DNA of 58,000 nt from Mesostigma viride (GCA_009746045.1 RPFO01000165.1:808001-866000); one strand, 5' to 3'; numbered from the stretch's first letter, positions 39,756 to 51,890 are shown. Notes: generated by a model not told the origin, from the letters alone. Program-made: numbers and translations.

Positions 39756-41412
39756 CTACTGTTCCCCCTCCCCCCCCAAATCCATAGGAACGAACCCCGA
39801 AGAAGACCCTGGCGGAAAAGCCACTGCTGGAGGGTCACGAGGGATTGAAGAGGGTGCGGGAGCCTGATTATCATAGGGGAACCCTGGGGATCCTGTCTGC
39901 ACAGCATTCAGCCTACTAGGGGTAGCTGAAGGAATGCGTCCTGAAGTGGGACGAATAGGAGCACGCTGAGGGGTACGAGGAGGGCGAGCGTCGGGATGAG
40001 GGGGAGCACCCGAAAGGAACTTGGGGCACTCACGTTTAAGATGACCTACTTCCTTACAATGATAGCAGGTAATATGAGAGACATCCAGAGCTGAAAGGTC
40101 AGTCACACAGATATCTAATTCTTCTACATAGGAGTTCTCCTCCTCAGGGGTAAGGATAATATTATTAATACGGGAACGGGTAGGAAGAGAAGGGTGGAGA
40201 AGAAATCTGCTACACGTAAAAGATGCTGGCGCACATGCTTGAGGGGCAGGTCAGTAAAACGGTAGGCAGAGAACTGGCGCTTGACTTCACGCAATAAGGG
40301 TCTACTGAGGCCCTGAAGGAAGCGGCACGCACTTCTGCACCCGACAGATCCCTAATTCGTACCATCTGAGCATCAAACTCTTTCATATATTCTTTAAAGG
40401 ATTTAGTACCCTGCTGCAAGGTACCAAAGGCTAATCTATCCTGCCAATCTGAATCAGGAGGGACTAAATGGTTCTCTAAACGCTTAAACAATTCTGCTAC
40501 AGAGTTAGGGTAGGCATGAGAGGCCAAAGACTCACACTGAATGAGGTTAGCAAGCTCAGGAGTAATACAGGTTGTGAGATAGTGAGGAACTAATACAGCA
40601 TCAGAAAGACGCCATCTATTATGATTCTGCCACGACTCCGTGTTCTGTGTAAGCAACATAATAAAGGTGAAAAACTGTTGAGGGGTAGACTTGACATCCA
40701 GCTTGGGAAGGTTAGCAAAGAGGGGAAGAGCAGGGGGCTTAGGGGGATTAGAAGAGTCAGTTTTTCCCATAGGGCCACTAGCTTCCACTGCTACATAAGC
40801 GGGATAGAAGGAAGGAAGAGGAAAAGTCTTGGGTAGGGGTCTAGACGGGGCCACCGTTTCAGGCTGGTGCCCATAAGAGAAGGGGACAGTATATTGCTCA
40901 CGAAGAGAGGAATAGGCAAAATGATCATAATTTCTGTCATCTAAGGGCATGGTGCTGAAATCACTATTAACTTCTAAATCAGCCACACGGGTAGGGACCT
41001 GGGCTGCCTCATAGGCCGTCTCAGGGTAGGACCAGGAAGCAGGTGGGTAAAAGGGAACTGCACTAGGGCGCCCAGAAGGACCGACAGGGGCAGAGGCACG
41101 ACCCGTGTTAAGAGCAGGCATGGAAGGAACAGGGTGGGAAGGAGGCCTAAAAACATTGTTAGTTAGTGAGGACCTGCTGGAGGGTTGAGCCAAGGTTGCA
41201 GGAGGGGCAGGGGCCTGGTTCAGGGTAAGGGAAGGGTCATCACTAAATCTGACTTGCATACGTTGACGTTGTTCATAGGTAGGAGGGGTAAGTGAGGGAC
41301 GACGGCGACCATCAGCAAGCGGAGAAGGAGGTGAGGCACGAAGATTACCTTGAGGAGTGAGATGGTGTACCGTTTCAAGTGAGTCCCGTCGGTTACCCGA
41401 TTGTTGTTATGG

Positions 41413-41446
<34 letters not shown>

Positions 41447-41498
41447 TAGTAGGAGTATTGGTAGGTATAGGCGACAGGTTACCACCCATTGGATCCAT
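39756..41498 (-). pseudogene. Gypsy D gag, frameshifted
   Basis: There are three overlapping frames. 41498-41220 starts with ATG and a poly-Asn run coded by an ATT/AAT microsatellite. 41259-40210 carries the retro-gag helical domain (PALPLFANLPKLDVKSTPQQ, WQDRLAFGTLQQGTKSFKEY). About 40106-39756 carries a CCHC knuckle (CYHCKEVGHLKREC) and a Pro-rich tail. Frame changes near 41.3 kb and 40.1-40.2 kb mean no single intact gag is encoded as read. Confidence 0.82.
41411..41446. repeat. ATT microsatellite in gypsy D gag
   Basis: About ten ATT triplets encode the Asn run near the gag N-terminus. Slippage-prone and close to a frame change. Confidence 0.9.
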
Positions 41499-41622
41499 TT
41501 TTGTTTAAGTAAATGATCAAAAATCTAACTGAAAGCAACAAGGATAAAGGACAAGGCCTAATATAAGGCAAGGAAAGAAAAGGAAAAGATTTTAATGGCT
41601 TAAAAGAAAGGAACAATTTAAA

Positions 41623-42015
41623 TCAGTCCTTTTTAACAACAGTAATGGATAGGGAACCGAATTCCAAGGTGAGAGGAGTATCTAAGCTAGATGAGGATGC
41701 AGCCCTCTTAGGGGGAGACGAAGGAGGGGTAGCAAAATCTAGAGCTTCTACAGGAGGGCGACCATGAGGAGTAGAACGTACGTGTAGGCCTAGATCTGAT
41801 ACGCTATGGTCTATAAGGAATTGTTGAGCTTCCTCGAAGGTAACAAATTTCTTATACCTAATTACATTATATGTACGGTTTTGCACTATCTTCCTAGCAT
41901 CTGACCAAGAGAGGAAAATGGCTGACCATTGAGGGGTAATAACTACGTAATACTTAGCTAAACTATTATCACTAGATGAATGGGAAGGCGCAGTAAAAAC
42001 ACGACGTTGACTCAT
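41623..42015 (-). CDS. Gypsy D 5' ORF with RNase H1 hybrid-binding / viroplasmin-like domain
   Basis: The 130-codon ORF lies between the 5' LTR leader and gag, with ATG at 42015. Residues about 22-68 read KYYVVITPQWSAIFLSWSDA, then RKIVQNRTYNVIRYKKFVTF and EEAQQFL. This has the YYVV...G/P..IF.SW.DA...V....Y...F..FVTFEEAQ.FL pattern of the N-terminal domain of eukaryotic RNase H1 and caulimovirus P6 (Cauli_VI fold), which binds RNA/DNA hybrids or RNA. The rest is Pro/Ser-rich. A separate hybrid-binding protein before gag would be unusual for a gypsy element. The domain call rests on pattern recognition. Confidence 0.7.
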   Translation of the reverse strand: MSQRRVFTAPSHSSSDNSLAKYYVVITPQWSAIFLSWSDARKIVQNRTYNVIRYKKFVTFEEAQQFLIDHSVSDLGLHVRSTPHGRPPVEALDFATPPSSPPKRAASSSSLDTPLTLEFGSLSITVVKKD

Positions 42016-42532
42016 GATAACTCACCTGGCGTGTCTTGTGATGTCAAGCTAGACGAGGTAGGGGTAGGCGACTTAGCTTGACGATCTGGATCACCGAAAG
42101 AAGAAGGAGGGCGGGAGTTTCCAGCTCTCGTCCTAAGTCAGCGGCCGGATATCCCAGCGCTCGTCCTAACACAGCGCCCCGTAACTCTGCGGGTGCGGCC
42201 GTCTAATAAAGCAGCAGCACAAGGAAAAAGGTGTAGGTACGGCGACGCTAATCGTCTCCGAACAGTAATACTCCCCGATCTAAGGCAGGAAACAACCGTA
42301 AGCAGGAAAACAAGGCGAAGGACAGGCTAACTACGAAAGGATTTATCCGCTGTGAGCAGGTCTAGCTTCTAGGTAAAGCGTGTCCCGAAACGGGCAGCAC
42401 GACGCTCCTAGCTTGAAGGCGACCCGCCCATTACCTATCAAGGAAGTGTCGACTTCTTGTTCCTGGACGCGGAAGGGGTCTTGAAAAGGTGTATGTGGCA
42501 AGGGATAGTCGTCTCGTTCACTACCTACTGAA
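42016..42532 (-). other. Gypsy D 5' leader
   Basis: About 520 bp lie between the primer binding site and the first ORF; no gene seen. Confidence 0.5.
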
Positions 42533-42547
42533 GTTCCTCCGGAACCA
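42533..42547 (-). promoter_or_regulatory. Primer binding site of gypsy D
   Basis: One base inside the 5' LTR the minus strand reads TGGTTCCGGAGGAAC. It begins with TGG, as expected for pairing with a tRNA 3' CCA end; the tRNA species is not determined. Confidence 0.7.
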
Positions 42548-42548
42548 T

Positions 42549-43121
42549 TGTTACGCCGCGGATATCTACCTCCACCTCTACCTCTAATGGGCCTGATACT
42601 ACCTAAACTGGTCAGGCCTCCTCTACTTAACCCTCTGGCGAAAGACGAACGTGACGGAGCTGATCTCAATGCATTAACGTAAGTGTTGCTATAATACGCC
42701 ATACAACCATTTACCAAAACCCGTTTACTCCAGGAATAGAGGAAGGAAACACAACTACACTGCCGTGACCCAAGCCTAAATGTGTCAATTCACTTAACAC
42801 ACGCCGAGTGCACACACAAGGGGTAGAACGCGCATAAATGGTCACCAACGGTCCAACACGCTCGGGCCGACATGGCCCTCGCCTACAGGTGCACGCTGGT
42901 CCACTAAATCTACTGATGCACGCTGGTCCACTACATTCTACCCCAGGATCAGGACCACTAGTAAAGTACGCGGCGCGGCGCCCAACGGCACCCAATGTAC
43001 CACAGTACTGTTACGAGGACAATAATGTCCCGGTAGGAGCCTAAACGTAAACCTAGGGACAACCGAGGCAAAGGACCTAATTTACGTCCGTAACTACAAC
43101 GAATTGTTACGCGACGTAACA
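42549..43121 (-). repeat. 5' LTR of gypsy D (573 bp)
   Basis: It is almost identical to 32314-32885 (one extra C and an A/G difference noticed), implying recent insertion. Confidence 0.93.
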
Positions 43122-44803
43122 GACACCTTTCCTGAGAAATCAGACACAGCAAGGCAACTGGGATGGGACATCTGTAAGCCTACAGCATCCTCTTCCTTGA
43201 TGACAGACACCTGTGAGTTGGTATCTACCTCCATTGTAGCTGCCCAGCATGACCCCCACCCCGTGAGCTTGGATACCTTGGGATCATGTTTGCTGCGCAT
43301 GAGTGCTCGGATGACGTCCGCCATGAGAGGCCCCCGGGCCTTTGGTGGCTGCCCCGTCCCCTCTGGCCTTGTGACAGTTGCTTCAGCAGCCTCCTCCTGC
43401 TCGTCATCTTCCAGCAGGGACAGACCATCATCCACCACCAGAGGATTGTTAGCTGCTGCTGCCTGGCTCTGGCCTGGCTCCTCAACCCAGCTGGGAGGGC
43501 CTGGCCCGTCTGCAGGCCAGATTGCATGTGGCCTTCTTTCCTTGACATGAGCCCAGGACAACCTGTACACGTGCCTTGGATCCTTTTCCAAAGCCACCAG
43601 GCAAGATCTGTTAGCTTCTTCCACACGAGTGACAACCCCATCCTGCCACTTCCCCCGCTTGCCTGGAATAGATGGTTCCTTCCACATCCTGACCTTCAGC
43701 CCCACCTGAGGCCTCAGCACATTCCAGTTCTTGTCCTTACGTCTCAGCTGGGCAAATAACCTATCTGCCTTCCTAAGACTGGCCTGCACCACATTCTCAG
43801 GTAGTAAGCTATACTGCAGGGCCAGGGGAGAGACAGCCACACCATCAAAGTAATAGTTAACCCTGTGGTTCAGCTGCTCCTCTATCCCCTTACACCAGGC
43901 TGCTCTCTCTAAGGCAGATGCCACAAGTGGCACTGACTCTGCTGCTAGCACCACTGTCTTCACCTCACGGATGGATCTCTCTACAGCCCCTTGCTGCCCA
44001 TGACTCTCTCTGGGGACTACCACCAGCTTACAAGGCAGCTGGTCCTGATGCTTGAGCAAACAGTCAAACTGCAAGTCTGCCTGCACACTCTTGCACACCC
44101 CAAAGCCCGGGATCAGGGCCTTCATACCCAACAACAAGTGGTGCTCCTGCATACCAGGCAGAACGTCTATCAGTCTGTATCTACTGAACCTGTCCACTCC
44201 CACCAATATATACAAGCCCCTTATATGCTGGATATCCATCTGGATGTCGCCCCTCTCCCTAGCAGGCTCCCTAGCATGGGACTGAGGTGGGTGAACAGCA
44301 TTCTCCTGGCAACCACAGTTCTCAGCAGCAGCCTGGCAAGCCTCCCACAAAGGCTCCCTACCTAGCTTCCAAGCAAACATTGCTGCCTGCCCAGAGTGTC
44401 CAAACATATGATGCAATCTATGGCCAGCCTCAGCATAGCTCAGCACTCTCTCAGTAGTGACCTGGCGAGACGTCTGAACCGTGTGTGGGGACACATGATC
44501 CACTCCTGAGGTTCCAGGGCTTCCCTGCGGGCCATCCTGACGCCCCAAGTCAGGCCCTGCACCCTGGACCGCTCCAGGCCCTTCCAGCAAGGTCCCTTGG
44601 CCCTCCAGGCCAGCACCTGCTGGAGACCCACCACCTGCATGAGGAATAGGGAATTCAGCTGCAGCATTGTTATCGCAATCCAGTGGAAGAACAACATCCT
44701 TACACCCTTGGTGCTGCACAAGGGGCACACCCCCATCCTTATGTACATCCAGCACACCTTCCCCAGAGGGTGATTGACTATTTACAGGGGATGATGTAGC
44801 TAG
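43122..44803 (-). CDS. B3 integrase and start of protease-like domain
   Basis: The segment begins right after the gag UGA (44804-44806) in the same frame. Integrase zinc finger (HHMFGHSGQAAMFAWKLG...C), core with MDIQHIRGLY, SVQADLQFD and HGQQGAVERSIREVK (D-D-E), and SH3-like tail (VGLKVRMWKEPSIPGKRGKW...YRLSWAHVKERRP). Then a Glu-rich linker and the protease-like start MEVDTNSQVSVIKEEDAVGL, LAVSDFSGKVS, where gypsy D interrupts. It continues in frame at 32308. Clearly diverged from B1/B2 but with the same architecture. Confidence 0.9.
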
Positions 44804-44806
44804 TCA
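44804..44806 (-). other. UGA codon between gag and pol, B3 (UGA CUA)
   Basis: UGA followed by CUA, a context known from readthrough of viral UGA stops. It is the only stop I find in B3 gag-pol once nested elements are removed. Confidence 0.7.
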
Positions 44807-45594
44807 CTGCTGCCCAGACTGGCCCCCTGCCCCAGCAGGCTTGGCCTTCCTGTCAGGGCACTCACGACGCCAGTGACCCTCCTTGCCACACACAAAACAT
44901 GCTCCACCCTTCTTCCCAGACCCAGCCCCACCCTTGCCAGGCTTCCCCTGGCCTCCCTGAGACTGCCCACCCTGCTTGCCCTGGTTGCCTTGAGCTTGGC
45001 CCTTGCCTTGCCCTTGGCCACCCTTACCCTGCTGACCACCAGCTTGCTGGCTCCCAACCCCTCCTTGGGAACCTGCACCCTTGCCACCCTGAGCCCCCTG
45101 CCTCTGGCGCCTGAAGCGCTTACGCTTGTTGGGCCTTGCCCCATCACGGGCTGGGTACCCGGGGACATCACCTTGGCCCTGCACAGCGGAGGTGGCATTG
45201 CTGCCATGGGACTGGATAGCTTTGCAGGCAGGATCTGGCTTCCTTATGCTGAGGATTACAAGCTCCAGAGCACGCAAGGAGCCATCAGTCTGGTTAAGAA
45301 ACATGCGGGCACCGTTCCTCCCATCCGCACTCAGACCCATACGGTCCAGGAAATAGTCTGCCAAGGCCCTATCTGTGACCAGGAAGCCATACTTGGCCCC
45401 CTTGTCCCTGATACGGTTGAGCCTAGCCCATTCCTCTGCCACAGGACCCACTATCTCAAAGGTGTCATACTGATGCTTATAATAGTTGGTGAGGTTGAGA
45501 ACCTTGTCAGAGAACTCCTCCCTCAACCCATCCAGGAACTGTGCCCAGGTTAGCTTATCCTTGACAGCAGTCCTAGCCTTTTCCCTGACACGCT
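44807..45594 (-). CDS. B3 gag, C-terminal part
   Basis: It continues B3 gag (53400-53968) after removal of C2. Helical capsid-like region (LREEFSDKVLNLTNYYKHQY, LADYFLDRMGLSADGRNGAR), basic Gly/Gln/Lys linker, CCHC knuckle CFVCGKEGHWRREC, then the UGA. Frame agreement across the 7810-bp C2 insertion (ACGCT at 45590-45594) was checked. Confidence 0.9.
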
Positions 45595-46211
45595 AGTTGT
45601 GAGGGTGAGAATGCCACGAATTCCGCCATGGTTCTTGCAGGAAGTTGCCTTTATTAATACCAAGGAAACACAGACGTAAGTCACGTCACTTCCAAGACTG
45701 CACGTAGCACAGGCGACAGGGTCGCAGTGCCAAGAGAACGTGCACGCAAGAACTAGCGTCCCGGTGTGACCAAGTCACTCATATAGCTTGTTAGGGACGC
45801 GTCCAAGTATTCAGCTGCACTGTCACAGCTGAACTGTCAATCAATTGATTACACAGACTCTGGCACGCCTTTGGCGCGCAGATCTATCAATTGTCCATAC
45901 GGCTAGTCCTGTGGACCTATCCGTACACTAGTCAGCATCAATTGTCTCATAGGTCCTGGCGCGCTACAGCACGCCTACCTATCAATTGACCATCAAGTCC
46001 TGTACAAGTCCTGTCAACGTCCTGCGGACTATCAAAGTGACACTTGTACATCCTGTGTCCGTACGCGCCCACAGTGGCGCGCCGGGTACTGTCGGCACAG
46101 CCTAGGAAACGTCATAACTTTTACGTTCCTTAACCAAATGAGGCGTTCAAGGTGCCGTTGGAAAGAGCGTAACAATCTCTATCCATCTAACGTAAATCCT
46201 TTACGTTAACT
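45595..46211 (-). repeat. 3' LTR of copia C2 (617 bp)
   Basis: It begins AGTTGTGAGGG and ends TTAACT; inverse match to 421-1037. Directly followed by the pyrimidine strand of the polypurine tract (minus AAAGAAAAGAAGGGATTGG). Confidence 0.93.
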
Positions 46212-47161
46212 CCAATCCCTTCTTTTCTTTAGGGATCACATCCCCTGCCAGGGACCCTTGAAGTAGCTTGAAATGTCCTTCACTCCAGCTTGAAGCTTGA
46301 ACAGATGTCTTTAATGGCCATTGCCATTCCCCCAGCCCTTTCTTTTAAGGAACTGGAAAAGAAACAGATCTGCCACAGGGAAAACCATTCCATGAGAAAT
46401 GGATAAAAACCTATGGAAGTGGCATTACAGAGTACCACCAGATATTAGAAGCACACAAAATTAAATACATACAGGTTAATTCTATGAGGTCTTCTCCAGG
46501 AATTAATCCCATCACCTCGGTAGAGCCTCCAGTACAATGACCTTCTGGCGGTGAGTTACATTAATCCCAGATACTAATCCCATAAAACCCAGTACATATT
46601 CAATATAAGTACAATAAATCCATGACAATTAAAATACCACTTGACAAAGTAAGGCGTATTACAATAGTTTGCCTGTCATTCTCTCAACAGGGGTCTATTG
46701 GCGCCCGTCTTACGGCGCCCGTCTACTTGCCAGATGGTAAACTGCCACAGCAAACAAATGACAAAATGAAACACATAGGCAACAATTAAATCCTGCCCTG
46801 GGGAACTAGGGAAGTCTGAACAGGCAAACACCTGAACAGGCCAGCTTGTAGAAACATAATACCAGGGAATCGAACCCCGCCCTATAAACCCCAGAATAAA
46901 GGTTCCCAGACCATTGTGAGAAGTATGTACAAATATACATTTCTTTTAAAATAGAATACATGGTCTGTAATGGACCTGTCAACCTTGTGTAGTCAACAGC
47001 ATGAACCCCAGCCAAAACCTGGCTGTATCCTGATTAAAATCAGAGTGAGTGTACCATGGTCCATGAGCCTTAGTACAGACTAAAATACAGGTATTATGCC
47101 AGTCACAATGCTGACACTACCACACAATCTGCTCTCCAATGCCCTATAACCAGGCACCAGC
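46212..47161 (-). other. 3' noncoding region of copia C2
   Basis: About 950 bp contain no supported ORF. They hold the paired GGCGCCCG motif (46700-46707, 46714-46721) and a T-arm-like string (GGGGTTCGATTCCC on the minus strand, about 46864-46882), both shared with B-family 3' regions. Positions 46212 to about 46632 match 1-420 inverted. Confidence 0.75.
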
Positions 47162-50100
47162 TTAGACAGCTTGCTGAGATGGGTCCATCAGAGACTGAAG
47201 AACCTTGTATTGCACTGCTGCCTTCTGCACTAGCTTGGTCAAAGCATCAGCAGGATTGTCAACCCCAGGGATATGCTCAATATTGGCCAAGGAGGACAAC
47301 TCCTTAAGAAGGAGATAATCCAAGTCCCTACTTCTGGCCATCTGCCTGTGCACAAACTGCACCATCCCCATGGAGTCTGTTTTTAGAAGAGTGGTAACCT
47401 GAAGTGGCCAAGGAGTGTTAGAAGTCATCTGATGAAGCAACTCCTTCAGATAAAGGCTTGTGTGAATGCCTTCACAAATAGCCCTGCATTCTGCCACATC
47501 ACTGCTGACAGCCACCCGTTTGTGCAGGCGACTAAACCAGCTCACCAAACTCCCCAGGCCTTCCTGTCTGAGCACAAAGAGCCCTGCAGCCCTGCCCCTG
47601 ACCTTGGAGACCTGCCTGCTGTCCATTGAGCTATCCACATACAGCTCCATGCAAATGGGTTGTGATAAATCCACTGCAGACAACAGAATGCCAGATGAAG
47701 CCCTGACCTGATCAGCCACCTTGGCAGACCCTAGCTCCACCAGCATGTCATCAGGCAACCTGGCTATGACCATAAGGTCTGGCCTGGAAATGCCTGCCAC
47801 CCAAGCAACCATGCCCCTCACCATGGGACACAGTGCCTGTGTGATGGTTGGAGGAAGCTTGCTAATGAGGGTCTCTTGATAATCATTGCCCCCCACCAGC
47901 AGCATACGCCACTCCCCCCCTTCTTCACCAGTGTGGCCTCCATGCCCACAAACAGCAGAGGCTCATTCTCCACCTGCCATTGCTCCCTACCCAGAGGAAA
48001 CTTGGACTTAATGATGGAGATCAGCTCCTTAAGCCACGACGTGGGAGCTATCAGATGTAGGTCATCCCCGTGCAGCGAAGCATACACTGGCAGGCCTTCC
48101 CATTGCCCCAGAAACAGACAGGGGTCTACAGGAGAGACCTTCAAGTTGCAATGCTCCTTCAGGAAACGGTTGAGAGTCTCCCTCCAGATTATTGGACTTG
48201 ACCTCAGGCCCTCCAGGCCCTTGAGGATTTTAAGGAACTCCGTGTGGATGTCCCTTTTCCATACAGCAGGCACCCTAACATAGAAAGGCGTCTTGCCCTC
48301 CCACTTTTCCTGTGCCACATCTGCATCCCCTCCAGAAATGCCCTCTTGAAGTCTACCACCACTGAGCCATAGTCCAAGCCCTTGTTGAGAAGGCCTAGAA
48401 ATACACACAGCAGCAGCCTCCAAGTATCATGCAACATGCCAGGGGTATACAACTCCTCAGCAGTGCACTCACCAGTACCCTTGAACTCATTCAGCACTGG
48501 CCTGACATGTGGTACCTTGACCCCGTCCACCTCCTTCATCTTGATGACAAACTTGAGCTTGAGTAGACGTCGTGCAGGAGGCAGGTCATTGACAGGTTCC
48601 ACGCATTTCTTGGAGATCCAGTCCTCCCCAGATTTAATCAGACCCAGTGTGACCTGGGGACACATAATGGGAGAGGACATGAGCTTCACCAGGCCTTGGT
48701 AGTTGATAGGGCTGTGTCCAGCAAGTGAGTGAGGACCAATGCCCAAACTGCTTGGATGACTAGCAGCTGGCAGTATGAGGTCATCAACCAAGGGCTCCTG
48801 CCCCTGGCACACTTGCACACGCTTAACCGACCTGGTTACTGCACGTGATAGGTGAGTGGTCCTGAAATTAATCAGTGGGACCTGACCAGCCCCTTCCTTA
48901 GTCAGGAGAGAGGACGTGATCACTACCCATCCTGGCATAGGAAATTCTGCCCCAGAAGAGCAGGTCCTTGATAGCCCTCCAAGACACAAAAAGCAGTGTC
49001 CTGTCCAAGGATAGGAATGAATACCTCACCCAGTACCTTCACGTGTACCCCGCCACTGAAGTCAGACACAAACTGATAGCTGGGTTCAGACATGCTGTAC
49101 CCTGCTGCAGCCCTGGTCCCAATGATGGAAACCTGAGAATTAGTGTCTACCTCTAAGGCAGTGTCCAGCCCCAGATTGCCATGCCACCTGAGCTTGGCTA
49201 CCTTGGGCTGCTTCTTGGCCCTTTGTAGAGCCCCAATCAATCCAGCCAAACTTGTCCCCCTGGGCTTGGTTAGTGCCTTGGGCTTGACAGTTGACTCCCC
49301 AGCTGTTGACCTTGCAGCCTGTTCAACAAGTACCTCTGCAACCTGGCCAGGGCTGACAGATTCCCCTGCAACAGATGTGGTCGTTGCGTCAGTGATGTCA
49401 CCTGGGACCTGAAAATCCTGCAGATCCTGTGAGCCTTGTGCCTGACTGCCCTCATTCATCAGGTTAGGCTTGACATATGACCAACTCAGCCGGTGCACAT
49501 GCTTTGGTTCGTCCTCCATGCTGACCAAGCATGCGTGGCTAGCTTCATCAACCTGGGTAACCACCCCAGGACTCCAGCTACCACGTTTGCCATAAAGGCT
49601 AGGTTCCTTCCAAGCTAGGACCTTCTGACCCACTTGTGGCTCCAGCATCTTCCAACCCCGGTCCTTCTCCCTCAGCTTGGCAAAGGTGACATGTGCAGCA
49701 TGTTTCCAGCCCTCCAGCACATGTGGTGGGCACAGGCCATGATATAGACCCATTGGGCTGACAGCAACTCCATCATAGTAGAAGTTAACCCTGCTGTTCA
49801 GCTGCTGCTCCACGTTCCTCAGCCATGCACTCCTGACAAGTGCAGGTGCAGACAAGGGTACCCAGTCTTCAGAGATGATCAATTTCTTGACCTCCTGGAT
49901 TGCCCTCTCGATAGCACCCTGCTGCCCATGAGCCTCCCTAGGTGTAACCAGCAACTCAGGAAGGGTAGGATCACCCTTGAGATGCTGAAACTGCATGTCC
50001 ACCTGGATCCTTGTGGTAGGAAACTTGGCTCTTACATTCTGCAGGGCAGCCAGCAAGTACCTGTTCTTCATAGAAGGTAAATGCTCCAGCACCTTGTATT

Positions 50101-50785
50101 TCGTGTACCTGTCCACGCACACCAACAGTTGCATGCCCCTGATGTGTTGGATATCACACTGCAGATCACCAATGCTCTGAGGTAGAGCTTTGGCATGTGA
50201 TTTCCTGGGCTTGTTGGAGGACAACTGGCACTTACACCGTGAGGCAGCTTGCTGACACGCCTTAAGAAGGGGTGCCCTGCCCATACGGAAGGCAAAGTTG
50301 TTTGACAGAGAAGTGGCATGCCCAAACATGTTGTGGATTCGGGCACCCAACTCCTGGTACACAGAGGAAGCAGTCCCTGGCACAGTCAGGACTGTGCTGT
50401 CAGGTTGTCCAGCATCACCATGCTGACTTCCATCCTGTTCTGACTCAGAGCCTGAGTCACCCTGCTCATGCCCAACACCTGGACCGCCAGCAGGGACCAC
50501 ATGCATACCACCAGAGGCCTTCACACCCCTCTGTGGTTGTACATTGGTTTCTCTCAAAATGAGAGGTCCACCCTCGTGCCCAGCACGAGGATGCATGGGG
50601 TCAGACATTCTTACAGCTGCACCAGCTGTCAAGGACGTCTTCATAGGAACCTGTACCTCTCCAGGTGACCTGGGGCCACACTGAACCTGGAGATCACCCT
50701 CTTGTTGCCCAGATATAAAATCTGCATTGGAGCACCTGGCCTCCCCCTTGGGTGAATTAAGGTGTGTAGGGGTTGCCTCAGACAG
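47162..50785 (-). pseudogene. C2 pol: integrase, protease-like, RT and RNase H, three frame breaks
   Basis: Pol continues in the gag frame after the UGA. The first 600 or so codons hold the integrase finger (HNMFGHATSLSNNFAFRMG...C), core (CDIQHIRGMQ, IQVDMQFQ, HGQQGAIERAIQEVK; D-D-E), SH3-like tail and protease-like domain (LEVDTNSQVSIIG, LLGQNFLC). Frame changes near 48.95 kb (end of protease), near 48.3 kb (after VVDFKRAFLEG of RT) and near 47.9 kb (after RT). RT keeps RSSPIIWRETLN and LHGDDLHLI. RNase H at 47162-47905 has YVDSSMDSRQ, VAECRAI, KTDSMGMV, NPADALTK. Confidence 0.87.
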
Positions 50786-50788
50786 TCA
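50786..50788 (-). other. UGA codon between gag and pol, C2 (UGA CUG)
   Basis: Gag ends NKEQ-UGA and the same frame stays open through about 45 further codons into pol. Same arrangement as in the B copies. Confidence 0.65.
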
Positions 50789-51890
50789 CTGCTCCTTGTT
50801 GTCTTCTTGCTGACTGCCCTTTGAAGGCTGGCCTGCCTGGGACTTGTTGTTGTTCTTCTTGTTGTTGTTGTTGTTATTCTTGCTGCCCTGGCCCTGGGAC
50901 TTCTTGAAGCTGGGACACTCCTTCTTGATGTGCCCCCACCCCTTGCACAGGTAGCATTGTATCTTGGACTTGCCCTGGCCACTGCCCCCGTTGTCAGACG
51001 CGTTGCCCTGCTTGGGCTGACCACCCACCCGCCTGAACACCGACTTGGAGTGTGACCTCCTGTCAGAATCAGGTGAATGATCTCCCTTGCGCTTGTTATG
51101 GTTGCCCCTACGCCCTCCTTGGCTTCGGTCAGCCTCAGACGTCTTGGAGCCACCCTGGGTACGCCCACCTGCCTGGGTAGCCTTCACTGCTGGCACTCCA
51201 CCCTCAAACAGCTCCTCTGCCTCGAGTGCTTGTTTAATGATGACCTTGTAGGCCTTCAGGGTAGAGTGTGGGGCACACATGACTTTTAAGGAGCCACGTG
51301 TCGCCTTATCCAGCCCAGAAACCTTGAGCCAGTTGGTTAGGGCTATGTTATCAGCGACATTAAAGCCGTGAGCCCTGCCCTCCTCAACCATCTTACAATA
51401 GTTGAGAAAGTTCTGGATCAGGTCCCCCTTGACCTCCCACCCTGGTATTTTCCTGCCAATGGATGCCGACCTTCTTTCGCTGGTCTTCCAGCAGCTCCTT
51501 CAGCTCAGCTACGTACAGTGCCCAGGCCTTATTGGCCTTCTTACTCCCTGGTTAGGTCCTTAATCTGGTCAGTACACTTGCCAAAAGTGCTACTGCCTAT
51601 CCAGATTTGATAGTAATTTGTACCACCGTACAAGCTAGGGAACCCTTCCAATCCCTTCCACAAACTCTTCAGCCTGCTTAGGCTTGGAGTCTGAGGTTAC
51701 AGGCTGCAGCTGATTGACAATTAAAACCCTGTGTGGTAAGATCAAAGCCATGAACAGCTTGTGCATTATTATTATTGTGAGGAAGGTTGGTAATCTCTCC
51801 GGTAACCCCCACGTCATCTACGTGAGCGGTTCCACTACCAGCACCCCCATTCCCACTGGCTGGACCCTTGCTACGGCGTCCCTCAGCCAT
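50789..51890 (-). pseudogene. C2 gag, frameshifted in its first half
   Basis: ATG at about 51890 (MAEGRRSKGPASGNGG). The N-terminal frame closes near 51678, and continuing gag-like sequence appears in other frames to about 51400. From 51391 the frame is open to the UGA: helical region (LTNWLKVSGLDKATRGSLKV), basic Gly/Arg-rich segment, CCHC knuckle CYLCKGWGHIKKEC and an Asn/Lys-rich tail. At least two indels lie between 51.4 and 51.7 kb. Confidence 0.75.

Larger units (their letters stand above)
32314..43121 (-). mobile_element. Ty3/gypsy element D (chromodomain type) with extra ORFs
   Basis: The 10.8-kb element has LTRs of 572 and 573 bp, 5-bp target duplication GACAC (32309-32313 and 43122-43126), a primer binding site and a polypurine tract. 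Order on the minus strand: 5' LTR, small ORF with a hybrid-binding-like domain, gag, protease, RT, RNase H, integrase, chromodomain, then a long 3' coding region before the 3' LTR. The LTRs differ at only a few positions by eye, yet the main frames are broken several times. Confidence 0.93.
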
